A stretch of DNA of 64,000 nt from the NCBI GenBank assembly GCA_963678675.1, contig OY783197.1:19755444-19819443 (forward strand). Direction: 5' to 3'. Made by a program: the position numbers and the translations under genes. Origin of the DNA: Xiphydria camelus (Eukaryota; Arthropoda; Insecta; Hymenoptera; Xiphydriidae). The notes beneath the pieces were generated by a model. That model made no database searches and was not told the origin of the DNA. It was given only the letters and a program-made list of their open reading frames with translations. How positions within the stretch are numbered: the first letter of the stretch is position 1; every line of letters begins with the position of its first letter. Below are positions 12,198 through 25,400 of this stretch, in pieces.

Positions 12198-13740
12198 AAA
12201 TGAATACTCAGAAAGATACGAGTATTTTATCACACTAAATCGGTGCACTCGACTCTACACGCACCCGTAATCGAGCCCCCGTGAGAAATTCAAAAACCCA
12301 GTTTCTCGTAACGAGTAGGCCGCGCGGCTCTACTCGACGACTTTCCATCGCACCCGCATTTGGACAACTCGCGTCGCTGTACCGCGGGGGTCGCGGTTAT
12401 TTTCGCGCGGATCTAATTAAAATGCTTCCAAAGGTCACCCGCGAATCGCGCCGCGCTCGGCCGTGCAGTGCGCCGCGATTCCATTGTGGGAGGCTGTTCG
12501 TATTATACGCCCAGAGATACGGTCGGCGCGCGCGAGAAATAACCGAGCGCAAAGCGCACGTGAACACGCACGCGTTTGCTCGTGAGCTCGTTAAGAGCTA
12601 TCGCGCGCGAGCCCGCTTTTTTTTGCGTGATACAAAGCGAGCGCTAGGTGGAGGGATGGATAGTTGGGAGGTGCTAAAAAAAAGAGACAGGAAGGGTGGG
12701 ACCGCGCGGACAAAAAAATAGACGTGCGTGTAAACGTACGCGCGCAAAACGAACGCTCATTGCACGCTCGCCCGATGAAAACACGCAGCGTGGAAAAACG
12801 TTAACTGGTTTGTACATAAATTCAAATAATATCACTGGCCCTTTCAGTAGCGCAGGATCGACGGCAGCGAATTAAAGAAGCGAACGATCGCCTGCTGTCC
12901 TCGATATCGCGCGATACTTGTCTCAAATATTTCAATTACAAGACCTATACGAACTTAGCAGCCGACACGAAGAAACGAATTGTTTAAAATTCTTCGAGGT
13001 ACAATTAATTTCCTTTACGGTACCATATACAATTTTTCAACAATTTTTTTCTCACTGTTGGTTGCTAAATTTAAATAGATCCATATAGGCAGTCGAATCC
13101 ATGAATTGACAGATCGAAGCCAGGTCGTACTGTGAATTTTTTTTTTAATATTTTTTTTCTCCCCAAGCTCATTTTTCGGTATAAATTTTCGACGTCTGAG
13201 ACATGAAAATAATATCTATCACTTTCACCGTAGGTCTCATCACTTCTATGTTATCTGTGCCGAAAAAACCAGACTGAATTCAATATGGCTCCAGGGCTGG
13301 CTGATCGCAGCCTTAAAAGATCTCCGGCCAACGCGAACGGGTGCGCGCGAACTACATTTTACAAACGGAGCTCGTGCGGATTCCGCAACGTGTCTAACGG
13401 CGGGTTAAACGCACGCCTTCGAAATCCCGGGCACGTACATAAATACATGTGCCCGTGCCCGCGATCGAAATCGCCGCCCGGCGTGTTTTTTTTCTACTCC
13501 CTACTCGCACCGCGCGTCCCATATGTAAGCAAAATGGAAAGAGGAGCGCGCCTCTCACCCGAATGGAAAGTCGACGGCGCAAAATATATTTTACGTCGGA
13601 CCGCCGACGGTTTTCACAAGTTATACGAGTTCGAAGAGAAATTTCCGACGTTCTCTCTTCTCCGAACAGCGCCGCCGCCGTATCGCGTCGTCCGCATCCC
13701 AAGTGGAATAGTTTCGGTGGCCCGCGGGAGCGCGTGACGC
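12198..13740. other. GC-rich block, no supported gene
   Basis: 12290-12780 and 13290-13740 are CpG-dense with open frames of about 146 and 150 codons. Both are arginine-rich, overlap other open frames and lack splice signals. I regard them as by-products of base composition. Confidence 0.4.
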
Positions 13741-13743
13741 GGA

Positions 13744-14250
13744 CTCTGGGATCTCAGCCTCTCTTTTTGCTCTCTTTTTCCGCTTTAGTAGAAAAAAGAG
13801 AAGTTTACGCTCAGCGTACGCTTCAAGATCTGATGCGCTGCTGACGAGAGCATTTTTTGTTCGCACGTCAACTCAACCATCAAGAAAAGTTTTGATTGAG
13901 AAGAATGCTAATCAAACGTTCGGTTCATATGTGTGTAAGCTAGAAAATATTTTTATCGCGACCTGGAATCTCAGCCTCTTTCTTTGCTGTTTTTGTTAAA
14001 ATAAAGGAAGTTTACACTCAGCGTACGCTTCAAGATTTGATGCGTTCGTATGTAAACTCTACCACGAAGAAAAGGTTTTACTGAGAAAAATGCCAATCAA
14101 ACGTTCGGTTGACATGTGAGCTACAAAATATTTTGGAGCAATGCGTTGCCAAAACTAACACATATTCATTGTAGCCAAACGTTTGTCGTCGCAATAACAA
14201 TTTTTTATCGTTCACATGTCAACCAAAAGTTTGGTTAACGTTACAAATCC
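13744..14250. repeat. Two diverged ~210-bp direct repeats plus an inverted segment
   Basis: Unit 1 (about 13744-13956) and unit 2 (about 13961-14140) share GGAATCTCAGCCTCT-like starts, CTCAGCGTACGCTTCAAGAT, and AATCAAACGTTCGGTT. A reverse-oriented relative (CACATGTCAACCAAAAGTTT) follows at about 14213-14240. Non-coding; family unknown. Confidence 0.65.
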
Positions 14251-14794
14251 TTATTGCAGCTGCAAACTCTTGGAGTGAATTTCTACTATTCCAATTTATC
14301 GCGTAATTCTTGTCAATAAAATCATAATTTCTTCACGCATCCTCCCAACCCCGATCATCTTCGGTGCAACGCAGCGGCGCTCGTACCTCTTCGATACGCG
14401 ATCATCGCACCGCATCGAGTTCCCCGATCCCAACATTTCCCCATTCGCCCCGAAATTCCGCGGAATTCAACCAATTTCCGGGAAAAGAATACTTCGGAAG
14501 CAATAAAACGCAGCTTATCGCGCGGCGCCGGGACCGCGGCTATCACTCGGCGCTTTTATTTTCGACTGTTTCGCCCGTGTTTCAAGGGCGGTTATATTGA
14601 ACCCGATTCACAGGGAAGCGGGGAGCGGAAAGGCGAAGAAGGGGAAAACCGAGAGCGAGATAAAGCGAGGTTATGAGACTCGTTATCACCGCGAGAGAGC
14701 CGCGCGCGCGCCTGCTTTCCCCAGATGGATTTCCTCTTCTATGAGCCTATTCGTTCGATGGATACCCTTTCTCCTTCGTCGCCTCCCCCTATCG

Positions 14795-14970
14795 TCGTTC
14801 AATCCTAATCAGAATTTATTGAAATTCGGGCCAATTCATTTTTATTGCGTCGGATAGGTGTACGGGTAACCCGCCCCGTTCGTCGAGCCAAAACCCATTA
14901 TTTGAAAGGGAAATGCATCGTGTATATATCTTCAGGAACGTACGTTGCCAGAGAAGCTGGTCGAGGGGAT
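14795..14970 (+). repeat. Local duplication, copy 1
   Basis: Shares with 15868-16045, in order and orientation: AATCCTAAT(C/A)AGAATTTATTGAAATTCG, CCAATT(C/T)ATTTTTATT, and ACCCATTATTT(G/A)AAAGGGAAATGC. Copies start about 1.07 kb apart and diverge by substitutions and small indels. Confidence 0.7.
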
Positions 14971-15103
14971 GAGGGACGAAATCCGGTTCGATCGTTCGAC
15001 GGATCCAAGCCCTGGATCATTCGAAAATTCAGCCCTCGCAAATAAGGAAAGTGCGCGAGGAAGGAAACGATCCTATACCAGCGTTTCGTTGCAGATTTAG
15101 TAT

Positions 15104-15123
15104 CCCCCCCCCCCCCCCCCCCC
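15104..15123. repeat. Poly-C tract (C20)
   Basis: Uninterrupted run of 20 C. Confidence 0.95.
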
Positions 15124-15338
15124 GTAAACGCATTAACCACTTTCGGTATTTTGGCCGATATTGGAGCCATCGATTCGTCGTAAATCGCCATACTTTATGG
15201 ACGGACAACAATTTATCTAAAATAATGGCACTGGCTCTGAGGGTGGTAACACGCGTTTATGTTATACTGGAATTTGAAATTAAGCCAAGTGATTGTACGA
15301 GGAGATTAAGATATGAACCTTTTCTTCGAATGAAAACT

Positions 15339-15552
15339 CCCAGATGGAAAAGTTTTATATGGATTATGTGTATAGTCCGTATTTGGTTTTGATCCCATAT
15401 GGATCACACAGTATATGATTTCTATATAAATAATATATGGACTTCATATTATGGATTAATAGTCTATATTTGGTTTATATAGAAATCATGCACAATCCAT
15501 ACAGGATCAAATCTATATAAGGATTATATACAAATTATGTAGAACTTTTCTG
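15339..15552. mobile_element. CCCAGGCGG-family MITE, diverged copy
   Basis: Left end CCCAGATGGAAAAGTTTTA. The right end AGAACTTTTCTGT is degenerate. The body carries many ATATGGAxx motifs. It sits immediately before another copy. Confidence 0.55.
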
Positions 15553-15561
15553 TATTGCTCT

Positions 15562-15824
15562 CCCAGGCGGAAAAGTTTCACATATAAGTATTTTGTATAA
15601 TGTATGATCCATATGTAGATTTAATCATACATATATGGCTATATATATTATGATTTTTGTATTAACCATATACGGACTATACGATATATGGATTATATTA
15701 TACAAATATTTAAAAATCCATATATAACCATTATATGGTTAATATAAAAATAATATACAATTCATATATATGACCAAATCCACACATTGGCCATATAAAA
15801 ATATATAGAACTTTTCCGCCTGGG
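15562..15824. mobile_element. CCCAGGCGG-family MITE, good copy
   Basis: CCCAGGCGGAAAAGTTTCA (15562) and the inverted TAGAACTTTTCCGCCTGGG (15824) define both ends. The interior is an AT-rich array of CCATATATGG-like motifs. Together with the preceding copy it fills the gap between the 14.8 and 15.9 kb duplicates. Confidence 0.75.
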
Positions 15825-15867
15825 CCGCTCTACTATATTCTTTAATATTTTATCTTCTCTAGACTTT

Positions 15868-16045
15868 CGCTTCGTTTAATCCTAATAAGAATTTATTGAA
15901 ATTCGAACCAATTTATTTTTATTCCTCGAGGATAAAAATACGTGGGTGTACTCCACCATTTATCGTGACGAGGAACCCATTATTTAAAAGGGAAATGCGT
16001 CGTGTGTCATTAGAAGCGCTGTTGGGAAAAGCTTGTCGAACGAGA
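15868..16045 (+). repeat. Local duplication, copy 2
   Basis: Direct repeat of 14795-14970; see the shared blocks given there. The 3' part CATTAGAAGCGCTG onward is no longer alignable by eye. Confidence 0.7.
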
Positions 16046-16627
16046 GTGTCCGAGTGGCTTGGTTATGGGATTCAGTTTCGATTATGCACTCACTCGAGTA
16101 AAATGTGCAGTGTGTATTTTTGAAAAAATGTCGACAGAAAAGACTTCTCATGGTAAAAGCAGAGAAAAAGGTCCGAACGCATCGACTCTGATCACGCGAT
16201 CGCTCGTGCAAATAAAGTGAAGGGGCAAAAAAGCACACTTTAGCAAGATTTGCTGCAACGTTCACCCTCGCATCAAATGAGCGGTAGAGAAGAGCTCGGA
16301 TTCGCCGTAAAGAGCGAGCTAAACGATCCCCTTTGTTCGTAAAGCTTTCCTCAACGACGCAGGAAAAATTCCTTTGAACGATGGATCATCGTGAAAGGGA
16401 AACATGGACGAACTTGATTATCTCGTTAGTTATGAATTTTAGCTCGTGTAAGCATATAGAGCTTTCTCGTAAATTGCCTTGAAAAAAGATTCTTTCAATT
16501 TAACCCAAAAGCCCATATACTATAATAAATCCCCGTCGAAAGAAATTCATAACATTTTCTCATAAAAATTGGAGAAATATCGCATTATTAAGCTTAACCA
16601 TATAAATCTGATTGAAGCTTATATGCT

Positions 16628-16865
16628 TATACAGGGTGTAATGGCTAGGAGGACTGACACAGGAGGAGCTAATTCCGTTCAGAGTTAATACACTGACCAA
16701 TGACATGACTTCCTACGATTCTCGTTTCTTGAAATCAACTCGGCTGTCAACTCCTTGTCAAAGTGAAGGGGGATCGTAAGATGTCACACCTTTGGTAAGC
16801 GTATAAACTCTGAAGAGAATTAGGCTCCTCCTGTTTCAGCCCTCTTGGCCAATACATCCTGTATA
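16628..16865. mobile_element. TA-flanked foldback element, ACAGGGTGTA ends
   Basis: Ends TACAGGGTGTAATGGC (16630) and the inverted GCCAATACATCCTGTA (16863) are flanked by TA (16628-16629, 16864-16865). The arms match imperfectly along nearly the whole element, for example ACAGGAGGAGC against GCTCCTCCTGT. Fits a Tc1/mariner-type non-autonomous element; no coding remnant seen. Confidence 0.75.
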
Positions 16866-18168
16866 TGCTCATATTAATATTAACTACTGTCGATTTGAGA
16901 AATACAAATATCGTACACCCCTTTTCGTATAACGCATAACGTTATAGAAAATAATAGTAAAGGTTGCAGTCTAGAATCTACTACAGCATATCGCCCAATG
17001 CTTCCTCGCCATGATCTCGTATAATACCGTAGACGAAAGAGCGCCTCACGATATCTCGCGCAATCGATAGCGCGGAGAGCCGCGCAACGACGAGAAATCC
17101 AGGTACCCCTTACTATTCATAGAAACACATCCGGCGATACGCAAATGCAGATAAAATAGAATATGGAATATGGAAGTACCCGTACCTATAGTAGATATCC
17201 GCGCAAGCTGCGGCGGGTAATGCATTACTTGCTTTGTACGTATCTATATGTACATTTTCCTCTCGTACGAAAAAGAGAAAAAGAGGAGCGCTACGTACGT
17301 TGTGGGAAGTTTCGATACAGGAGGATAAAGGTGGGGAGCGAGAGAAAAATACACAACGTAAGATTCCCGATATTCTATCCATCGGCTTTTCTCCCTGGCC
17401 TCGTCTTTTTTCTCCGTAACGGAGGAAAATACGTTCTCAAAAATATCTATTTCTTCGCTCGTATGAGCAGAAAGGCGCGGGAAGGGGAGAGGGGATGGTA
17501 CGAAAAGATCGCTCGTAGGTGAGAGGGGGGAGGGAGTGGGAGAGCGAGAGGGAGGAACGAACGGGGGAAATACGAAGTGAGATTTCCAAGATTCCAGCCA
17601 TCGAATTCCTCTTTTCTCCTTCCCCCTGCGCTTTCCACATTGGGGGAAAATGCCAATTGATCGTCCCGCGCTCGATCGACTTTAAACTTTCCATTCGGTG
17701 AGTGCAAGGATACGGGGCGGGCCGAGATGAGATTGGCTAACAAATTAAGTTCTCCTGCCACGTAAATAAGGATACTTCCGGAAGATCGGTGATTTAATTA
17801 TTGCGTCGCGAACGCTCCGGTCGTCGTTTCGCATACGAAGGAATAGAACTGGCTCGGGTGAATGCCAGGTGAGCTCGTCTCTTAGAAAAAAAACTGCCAG
17901 GGTTGCAGAGGATGTGTCGGGGAGCGGATGTCTAGCTATAATATTTGGACACACATCACGGCTCGACCACGAGTGTTCGAATCCGTTTTGGAGAAGGAAA
18001 ACATTTATACGCTCAATCGATGCGACGGAAAAAGTCAATACGGCGCATCGATTCGATATCCGACAATAGGAACGGGCCTCAAAGGAAAATCGTCGGGACG
18101 TATTCACGACCCTATTTTCCAACCCTTCTCGTTTCCTCCCGCTCACGACCTTCGCGTCAGCCAACGTA

Positions 18169-18172
<4 letters not shown>
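16866..18172. other. Left flank of the microsatellite, no supported gene
   Basis: Mixed sequence with a GA-rich segment around 17460-17560. A GTGAGTGC donor-like site at 17699 lacks a convincing acceptor or coding context upstream. Confidence 0.35.
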
Positions 18173-19304
<1,132 letters not shown>

Positions 19305-21713
19305 CAACAGCGTGAAGATGTCTTCCAATTTTCGCCTCCTGTCTTCGAGAAGGTTGACGTGTTCACGAAACGAGCTATAGTTTCCAGAGCAGCGCGTCTA
19401 TTCGATCCTCTAGGGTGGATCTCGCCAGTTATAGTGCGCGCCAAGATTTTCGTACAGGACCTTTGGAAAGCGCAGCTGGACTGGGATGAGCCACTTCCAC
19501 TATCACTTCTCACTCGCTGGCAAGACTACGAAGCAGGATTAGTCAACCTCTCTATGATTCGAGTTCCACGCTGGCTCAATTCATCTCCTGTCGCAGTATC
19601 TGTGGAGCTACATGGGTTCTGCGACGCTTCTCAAGTAGCCCTCGGAGCCGCAGTTTATCTGCGGACTACTAAGAACGATGCAGTAAGCGTCGTCTTAGTC
19701 TCAGCTAAAACTAAGGTCGCCCCAGTAAGGCATTCTTCAGCAAGCTCAAGGAAGTCGAAGTCAACGCGGGTAACCATCCCTCGTCTTGAGTTATCCGCGG
19801 CTCTGCTACTCGTGCAGCATTTATCTCAGCTGCGCAGTTCGCTCAAGTGTCATATCGAGTCTATACACTTATGGACTGATTCATCCACGACCCTATATTG
19901 GATTACGAGTGAGCCTTCCCGTTGGAAGGAATTTGTGCGTAATCGAGTAACCTTGATACAGGAGAGCCTACCAGAAGCGACTTGGCATCATGTTCCCGGT
20001 CTGGACAATCCAGCGGATCTAGCGTCGAGAGGAACGTCACCACAGGAACTTGCAACCAGCCGAGTGTGGTGGAGTGGTCCAGACTGGTTAAATTCTCCTG
20101 CATCCTTATGGCCTTCATCGGTTTGCCCTCCAAAAGGCGGAGCGGATCTCGAGGAGAGACGTTGTCATATCACCGCAACTCGCGTAGCAACACTGCCAAT
20201 AGTTTGGGAACTTATCGAGCGCTACTCACGACTTAAGACTCTACTTCGGGTTACTGCTCAATGTTATCGTGCATCAGATCACTTTCGTAACCACCCGAGT
20301 CCTTCTATCTCCGAACCTCTTACGCCTCACGAGCTCAAGCGAGCCCGTCTTTTTTGGGTCTTAAAAACTCAAGAAGCTCATTTCGGTGAGGAGTTGAAGT
20401 TACTCAAGCAGGGACTGGAACTACCACGATCACATCATTTGCTCAGCTTATCACCGTTCATTGACTCGGACCGATTGCTCCGAGTTGGTGGGCGGCTTCT
20501 TCACTCGCATCTTGACTATGACGCGAAACACCCACTGATACTTCCCAGGGAGTCTAGTCTCACTAGCTTGGTGCTAGAGAATGCACATCGCTCTACTCTG
20601 CATGGCGGCACTCAGGCTATGTTAGTCTTTATCAGAAGGACATATTGGATAATCGGAGGTCGGGTTCCCGTTCGCACCTACGTGCGTCGATGCGTAATTT
20701 GCACTCGCCACCGAGCAGTAACGGCTAATCAACTCATGGGTCAACTTCCTCCGAGCAGAATTTCGCCCGCTAGACCTTTTGCTCGCACCGGAGTGGACTA
20801 CGCCGGCCCATTCACCCTAAAGACCTGGAGAGGACGTGGAAGCAAAACTTACAAGGGCTACTTAGTCGTCTTTGTATGCTTCGTAACCTCAGCCGTACAC
20901 CTCGAGGTTACAACAGACTATACAACTGCTGGGTTCTTATCTGCCTTCAAACGCTTCACTGGAAGGCGTGGTATTTGTACTGAACTTTACAGCGACTGCG
21001 GTACTAATCTAATTGGAGCTGACGCGGAATTGAGGAAGCTTTTCGCCAAGACTTCATCTGAGCTACAACAGCTAGCTAGTCTTCTCGCCAACGACGGTAC
21101 CTTCTGGAGATTCAATCCTCCCTCCGCACCCCATTTTGGAGGAAAATGGGAAGCAGCTGTTAAGTCAGTTAAATTTCATATCAAAAGAGTCATCGGCGAC
21201 ACCATCCTCACTTATGAGGAAATGTCGACTTTACTAGTACAAATCGAAGCTGTACTCAACTCGAAGCCTATCTGTCCAATGACAAATGACTCCTCCGATC
21301 TCGAAGCCTTGACCCCCGGACATTTTTTAATCGGTATAGCTCTTAATACCGTACCTGAACCCTCCCTAACAGACGTGCCACAGTCACGTCTGTCTCGCTG
21401 GCAGCATCTGCGCCAAATGGTGGAACAAGTTTGGCATCGTTGGTCTTCGGAGTACTTACAACGTCTCCAAGGGATGTCAAAGTGGCGACAACGCGCTCAA
21501 AATCTCAAGGTGGGAGCCTTAGTCCTTATCGCGGATGAACGCTATCCGCCAACAAAGTGGCCCCTGGCAAGAGTACTCGCTGTACATCCCGGAGCTGACG
21601 GCCTTGTCAGGGTTGCGACAGTACGCACTCAGGCCTCCACCTACAAGAGGCCTATAACGAAACTCTGCTTACTACCAATCGCCGATGCCACCGAGTCCAA
21701 GGAGGAACCTTAG
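19305..21713 (+). pseudogene. Truncated BEL/Pao pol: RNase H, integrase, C-terminal domain
   Basis: Encodes 802 residues matching residues 979-1780 of the full polyprotein, ending at the same TAG. It keeps the RNase H residues, the HHCC zinc finger and the integrase D-D-E. It lacks gag, protease and the YVDD reverse transcriptase core, so it cannot act autonomously. The frame continues upstream into the microsatellite and flanking DNA only by chance; the apparent 1261-residue reading is a chimera, not a gene. No promoter for this fragment is seen. Confidence 0.85.
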
Positions 21714-21768
21714 AATTCGCTCCAAATTCGGGATTTCGGCGATGCCCTTATCGCCGAGGCCGGCGGAA

Positions 21769-22251
21769 TGTTCGAGCAAGAATATTCCTGATTTATAGAA
21801 ACGAAGTTAGGACGAGTCTCTCGGTACTCTGTCCGAGCCTTGTTTACTTTTTTTTGTTGGTACGCTCTCGGACGGAGCGCCTAGATCGGTCGCCGGCACA
21901 TCAGTTCAGTCTATCGAAGTCCTTCGTCGAGTCGTGTATACTTCACTTCTGTATTAAATATTCTTAAAGTGTTCTCGCGGCTTTCATTGCTCCCTCGCCG
22001 CTTTCTTCCAGTTTTCCAGTGCATCGCTGCCGCAGAAGTGCCTCGTGAGATCGCAGTTGGTTCTACGCAGACTAAGTGTAGCCAAGGAAGTGCATACGCG
22101 AAGTGCCTCGCGCGTTCTCGCTCACTCACTCTCTCTCTTCTCAAAATACTCGCGCTCGCTATCAAACACGCTCTCTCATAACTTGCACGCTCTCGCTTCA
22201 TTCTCAATTATCGATACCAGCGGATGAAACAAACTTTAGTATGTCTATACA
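21769..22251 (+). repeat. 5' LTR of the BEL/Pao element (also 3' LTR of the truncated copy)
   Basis: Starts TGTTCGAGCAAG, ends GTCTATACA. An arthropod initiator-like TCAGT at 21901-21905 may mark the start of R, and ATTAAA at 21953-21958 is a possible polyadenylation signal. The 3' boundary is fixed by divergence from the 3' LTR right after CA. The 5' boundary follows from the TG after the purine-rich GGCGGAA. Confidence 0.85.
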
Positions 22252-22256
22252 TTAAA

Positions 22257-22274
22257 TGGTCCTTCGAGCCGGAT
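22257..22274 (+). promoter_or_regulatory. Primer binding site, tRNA-Tyr type
   Basis: TGGTCCTTCGAGCCGGAT lies 5 nt after the LTR. Its reverse complement, ATCCGGCTCGAAGGACCA, matches what I recall of the 3' end of insect tRNA-Tyr with CCA added, so tRNA-Tyr is the likely minus-strand primer. The match is from memory, not a search. Confidence 0.7.
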
Positions 22275-22471
22275 CCGTTGAAAATTCGAAAATCGCGTGT
22301 TTCAAATTCGTGTGAGAAAACAATCAGTGACCTCGCAGTAATATCTCGGGCTGTTTACCTCAGTCGCGCGTTGTGTAGGTGACTAATTGTACACTAAATA
22401 TCAGTGAGACTTTATTAGTGTGCGTGCATCTCAACGATTGACTTTAAGAACACTCTCAAAATTTTGGCGTA

Positions 22472-25400
22472 ATGGCTACCGCTGAAATTATTTTTGATAA
22501 ACAGAACGATCTTCTCGGACTCATCAAGCGCTCCGTAACAAATTTAAAGAAACTTGGCGTCGCTAATATTACGAAACATCACATCGAAACTCGTCTCGTC
22601 ACCGTTACTTCCAATTGGGAGCAATTCCAAGCCAACCATAATAAGCTTTGTGTCGCCAGAGCTGAAGCGACAGGTGAGACACGCAAGGCTTTACTCAAGG
22701 AGCCTTACTTCAAGGACGCCCTATACGACGAATGTGAATCAGCATACGTCAATGCACGAGCGGAGATGCTCGCAATCAAGGAGACGTTGGAACCTCAGCC
22801 TTCGCCGGCTGGATTGACATCACAGAGTCCGGCATCCTTCAATAGAGAATATACCACAGCGTATCACAAACGACTACCTCGCATCGATTTGCCGAAATTC
22901 AGCGGTAACTATGTGGAATGGCGTCCTTTCCGCGATCTTTTTACGTCTCTTATCATAGCCAACGAGCAGCTCTCCCCTGTGGAAAAGCTGCAATATCTCA
23001 AATCAAGCCTCACCGGCACTGCAGCTCAGTACGTAAAATTTGTAACACTTACCGCCGCGAATTTTCTGCGCTCTTGGGAAGAGTTAGTTTCAGTATACGA
23101 GAACAAACGACTCCTCATACATTCGGCCATACATTCGTTATTTGCTATTAAACCACTTACACGCGAGTCAGCCTCAGGCCTCGAAGATTTCCTATCAGAG
23201 TTTATGCAAGCTCTAAATGCGCTCGAGTCACTCGATCGACCCGTCGATCAATGGGACGATATTCTCGTTTACCTCGCCGTGACGAAGATCGACGCAACAT
23301 CAACCAAGGAATGGGAACGCGAGCTTGGAGCAGAAACAGAGCCTCCTAAATGGGAAAGGCTCAAACAGTTTTTAATCTCTCGAATTAGAGCCCTACAGGC
23401 GTTTGAGCATGCTTCTAATCATAAGAAGACTAGTTTGCAGAACTCGGGACCTGCATCTGGACCTCGTAAAGGAGCTGCTCGTACTCTTCACACGATAGCT
23501 TCATCAGGAGGACCGAGTAATCAAAAGTGCATCCTTTGCAGTGGAACGCATCACATTGCGTCATGTCCGTCGTACCAGTCGAAATCACTCGAGCAGCGCC
23601 ACGAATTCATTTCGCAGAAGAAGCTCTGTTTCAATTGCCTTGGACCGCACCAACTTCGCGCGTGTCGTTCACAGAAAAACTGTCAGATTTGCGGAGCCAG
23701 GCACCACTCGACCATTCATAAGTCGTCAAACTCACAATCATCAACTTCACAAGTACGAATCCCTGAAGCTCCAGTAATTTCAGGAATATCAAACTCTTCA
23801 GTGACTCCTGACGAAGCTCATCAATCAACCCATGGTCCAGCTGCCGTCAATATAGCTCGGAAGGCTGAGTCCGAGCATAAGGTTGTATTACTCGCGACAG
23901 CAGTCGTTCTTATCGCCTCGCATAGCGGCGAGTTCCTCGAAGTTCGCGCACTCCTTGATCAGGGTTCTGAAGTATCGCTGATCTCAGAATCCTTAGCGCA
24001 ACGACTCCGTCTACCACGCACGCGTCCCTCATTTTCGATCATTGGTATCGGTGCAGACGCTCCTCGATCCTCGCGCGGTGTGGTTGAGTTGAGCATTCGG
24101 TCCCGCACCCAACCTGAGCCTCAATACACGATCAAGGCATCGATCCTGCAGAAACTCACAGGGTACCTTCCCTCGCAGGAGGTCATCGATTATGGATGGC
24201 CGCATCTCACAGGAATTGAATTAGCTGATCCTCAGTTTCTTCAGCCTGGAAGGATCGAACTTATTCTAGGCGCTGATATATATGGCAGTGCGTTGCAGGT
24301 TGGCGTTCGAAAGGGAGCAGCTAACGTACCAATTGCTCAACAAACGACCTTTGGATGGGTTGTCTCGGGCATCGCATCCGCGCCCTCAAAGTCAGAGCCA
24401 AATCAGAGTTTTTACTGCTCTGACAATGATAAGCTTGACAATCTCCTTAAGAAATTTTGGCTGCAGGAGGAAGGCTTCCAACAAAGCTCCGTAGAACTAA
24501 CTCCAGAAGAAGTTCAGTGCGAAGAGCACTTCTCGGCTACGCATAGCAGAAATCAAGAAGGTCGCTATGTAGTACGCATTCCATTTAAGTCGATCCCCGA
24601 GGACATTGGAAATTCTCGACGAGCTGCGCATCAAATGTTACAAAGGATGGAGAAACGCTTCTACACTGATCCTGTATTACATGAAGCGTACAATCAATTT
24701 CTGCAGGAGTACCTCAATCTAAACCACATGGAACCCGCAAAGGATCTACCTCAATTAGAAGGAAAATCTTTCTATCTTCCTCATCACTGCGTGATACGTG
24801 ACTCGAGTTCGACTACGCGTTATCGCGTCGTATTCAACGGATCCCAGCGAACAGATCGGGGGATCTCACTGAACGACTGTCTACACGAGGGTCCTAAACT
24901 ACTCACTCCATTGCCTGCAGTCATAACGCAGTGGAGACTCTTCCGTTACGCGTTTTCTGCCGATGTCACCAAGATGTTTCGGCAGATCTTAGTCCATCAC
25001 GACAATAGGAACTGGCAGCGCATTCTCTGGAGAAACCAGGAAGGAGTAATCGCGGAGTTCACTCTCAATACTGTTACTTACGGAATCTCAGCTTCACCCT
25101 TTTTGGCTAATCGGGTTCTGCAGCAGCTTGCCATTGACGAGAGCGATCGATTTCCTCTCACTCGCGGTGTTATAGAAGAAGGCACCTACGTCGATGACGT
25201 TATGTCAGGAGAGCATGATCTTCACGAGGGACGAAAAAAGGTGAAGCAAATTATCGGGCTCTTCAAGGCCGGCGGATTCATGTTGCAAAAATGGTCAGCG
25301 AGCCACAATGAGCTAATCGAGGATCTTCCGGCGTCAGATCGAGAACCAGCTGTACCGTTACGTATCGGAGACCCTCCTGTAACACGCGCGCTTGGATTAG

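Larger units (their letters stand above)
19305..22251 (+). mobile_element. 5'-truncated BEL/Pao element sharing its LTR with the full element
   Basis: Begins in mid-pol, directly at the end of the CCCT array, and runs to the end of the LTR at 22251. Every segment I compared is identical to 25406-28352 at a constant offset of 6101 bp. It lacks 5' LTR, gag, protease and most of the reverse transcriptase. The arrangement is partial internal-LTR-internal-LTR, as expected from LTR-LTR recombination between tandem copies, or from misassembly at the microsatellite. Confidence 0.85.

Noticed and set aside
16040..16075. TCCGAGTGGCTTGG, resembling a tRNA A box
   Set aside because: No B box or matching acceptor stem nearby. 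No tRNA was supported anywhere in the window.
17640..17705. GTGAGTGC donor at 17699 after an open stretch
   Set aside because: Acceptor candidates upstream are weak and the frame runs straight out of low-complexity GA/CT sequence.
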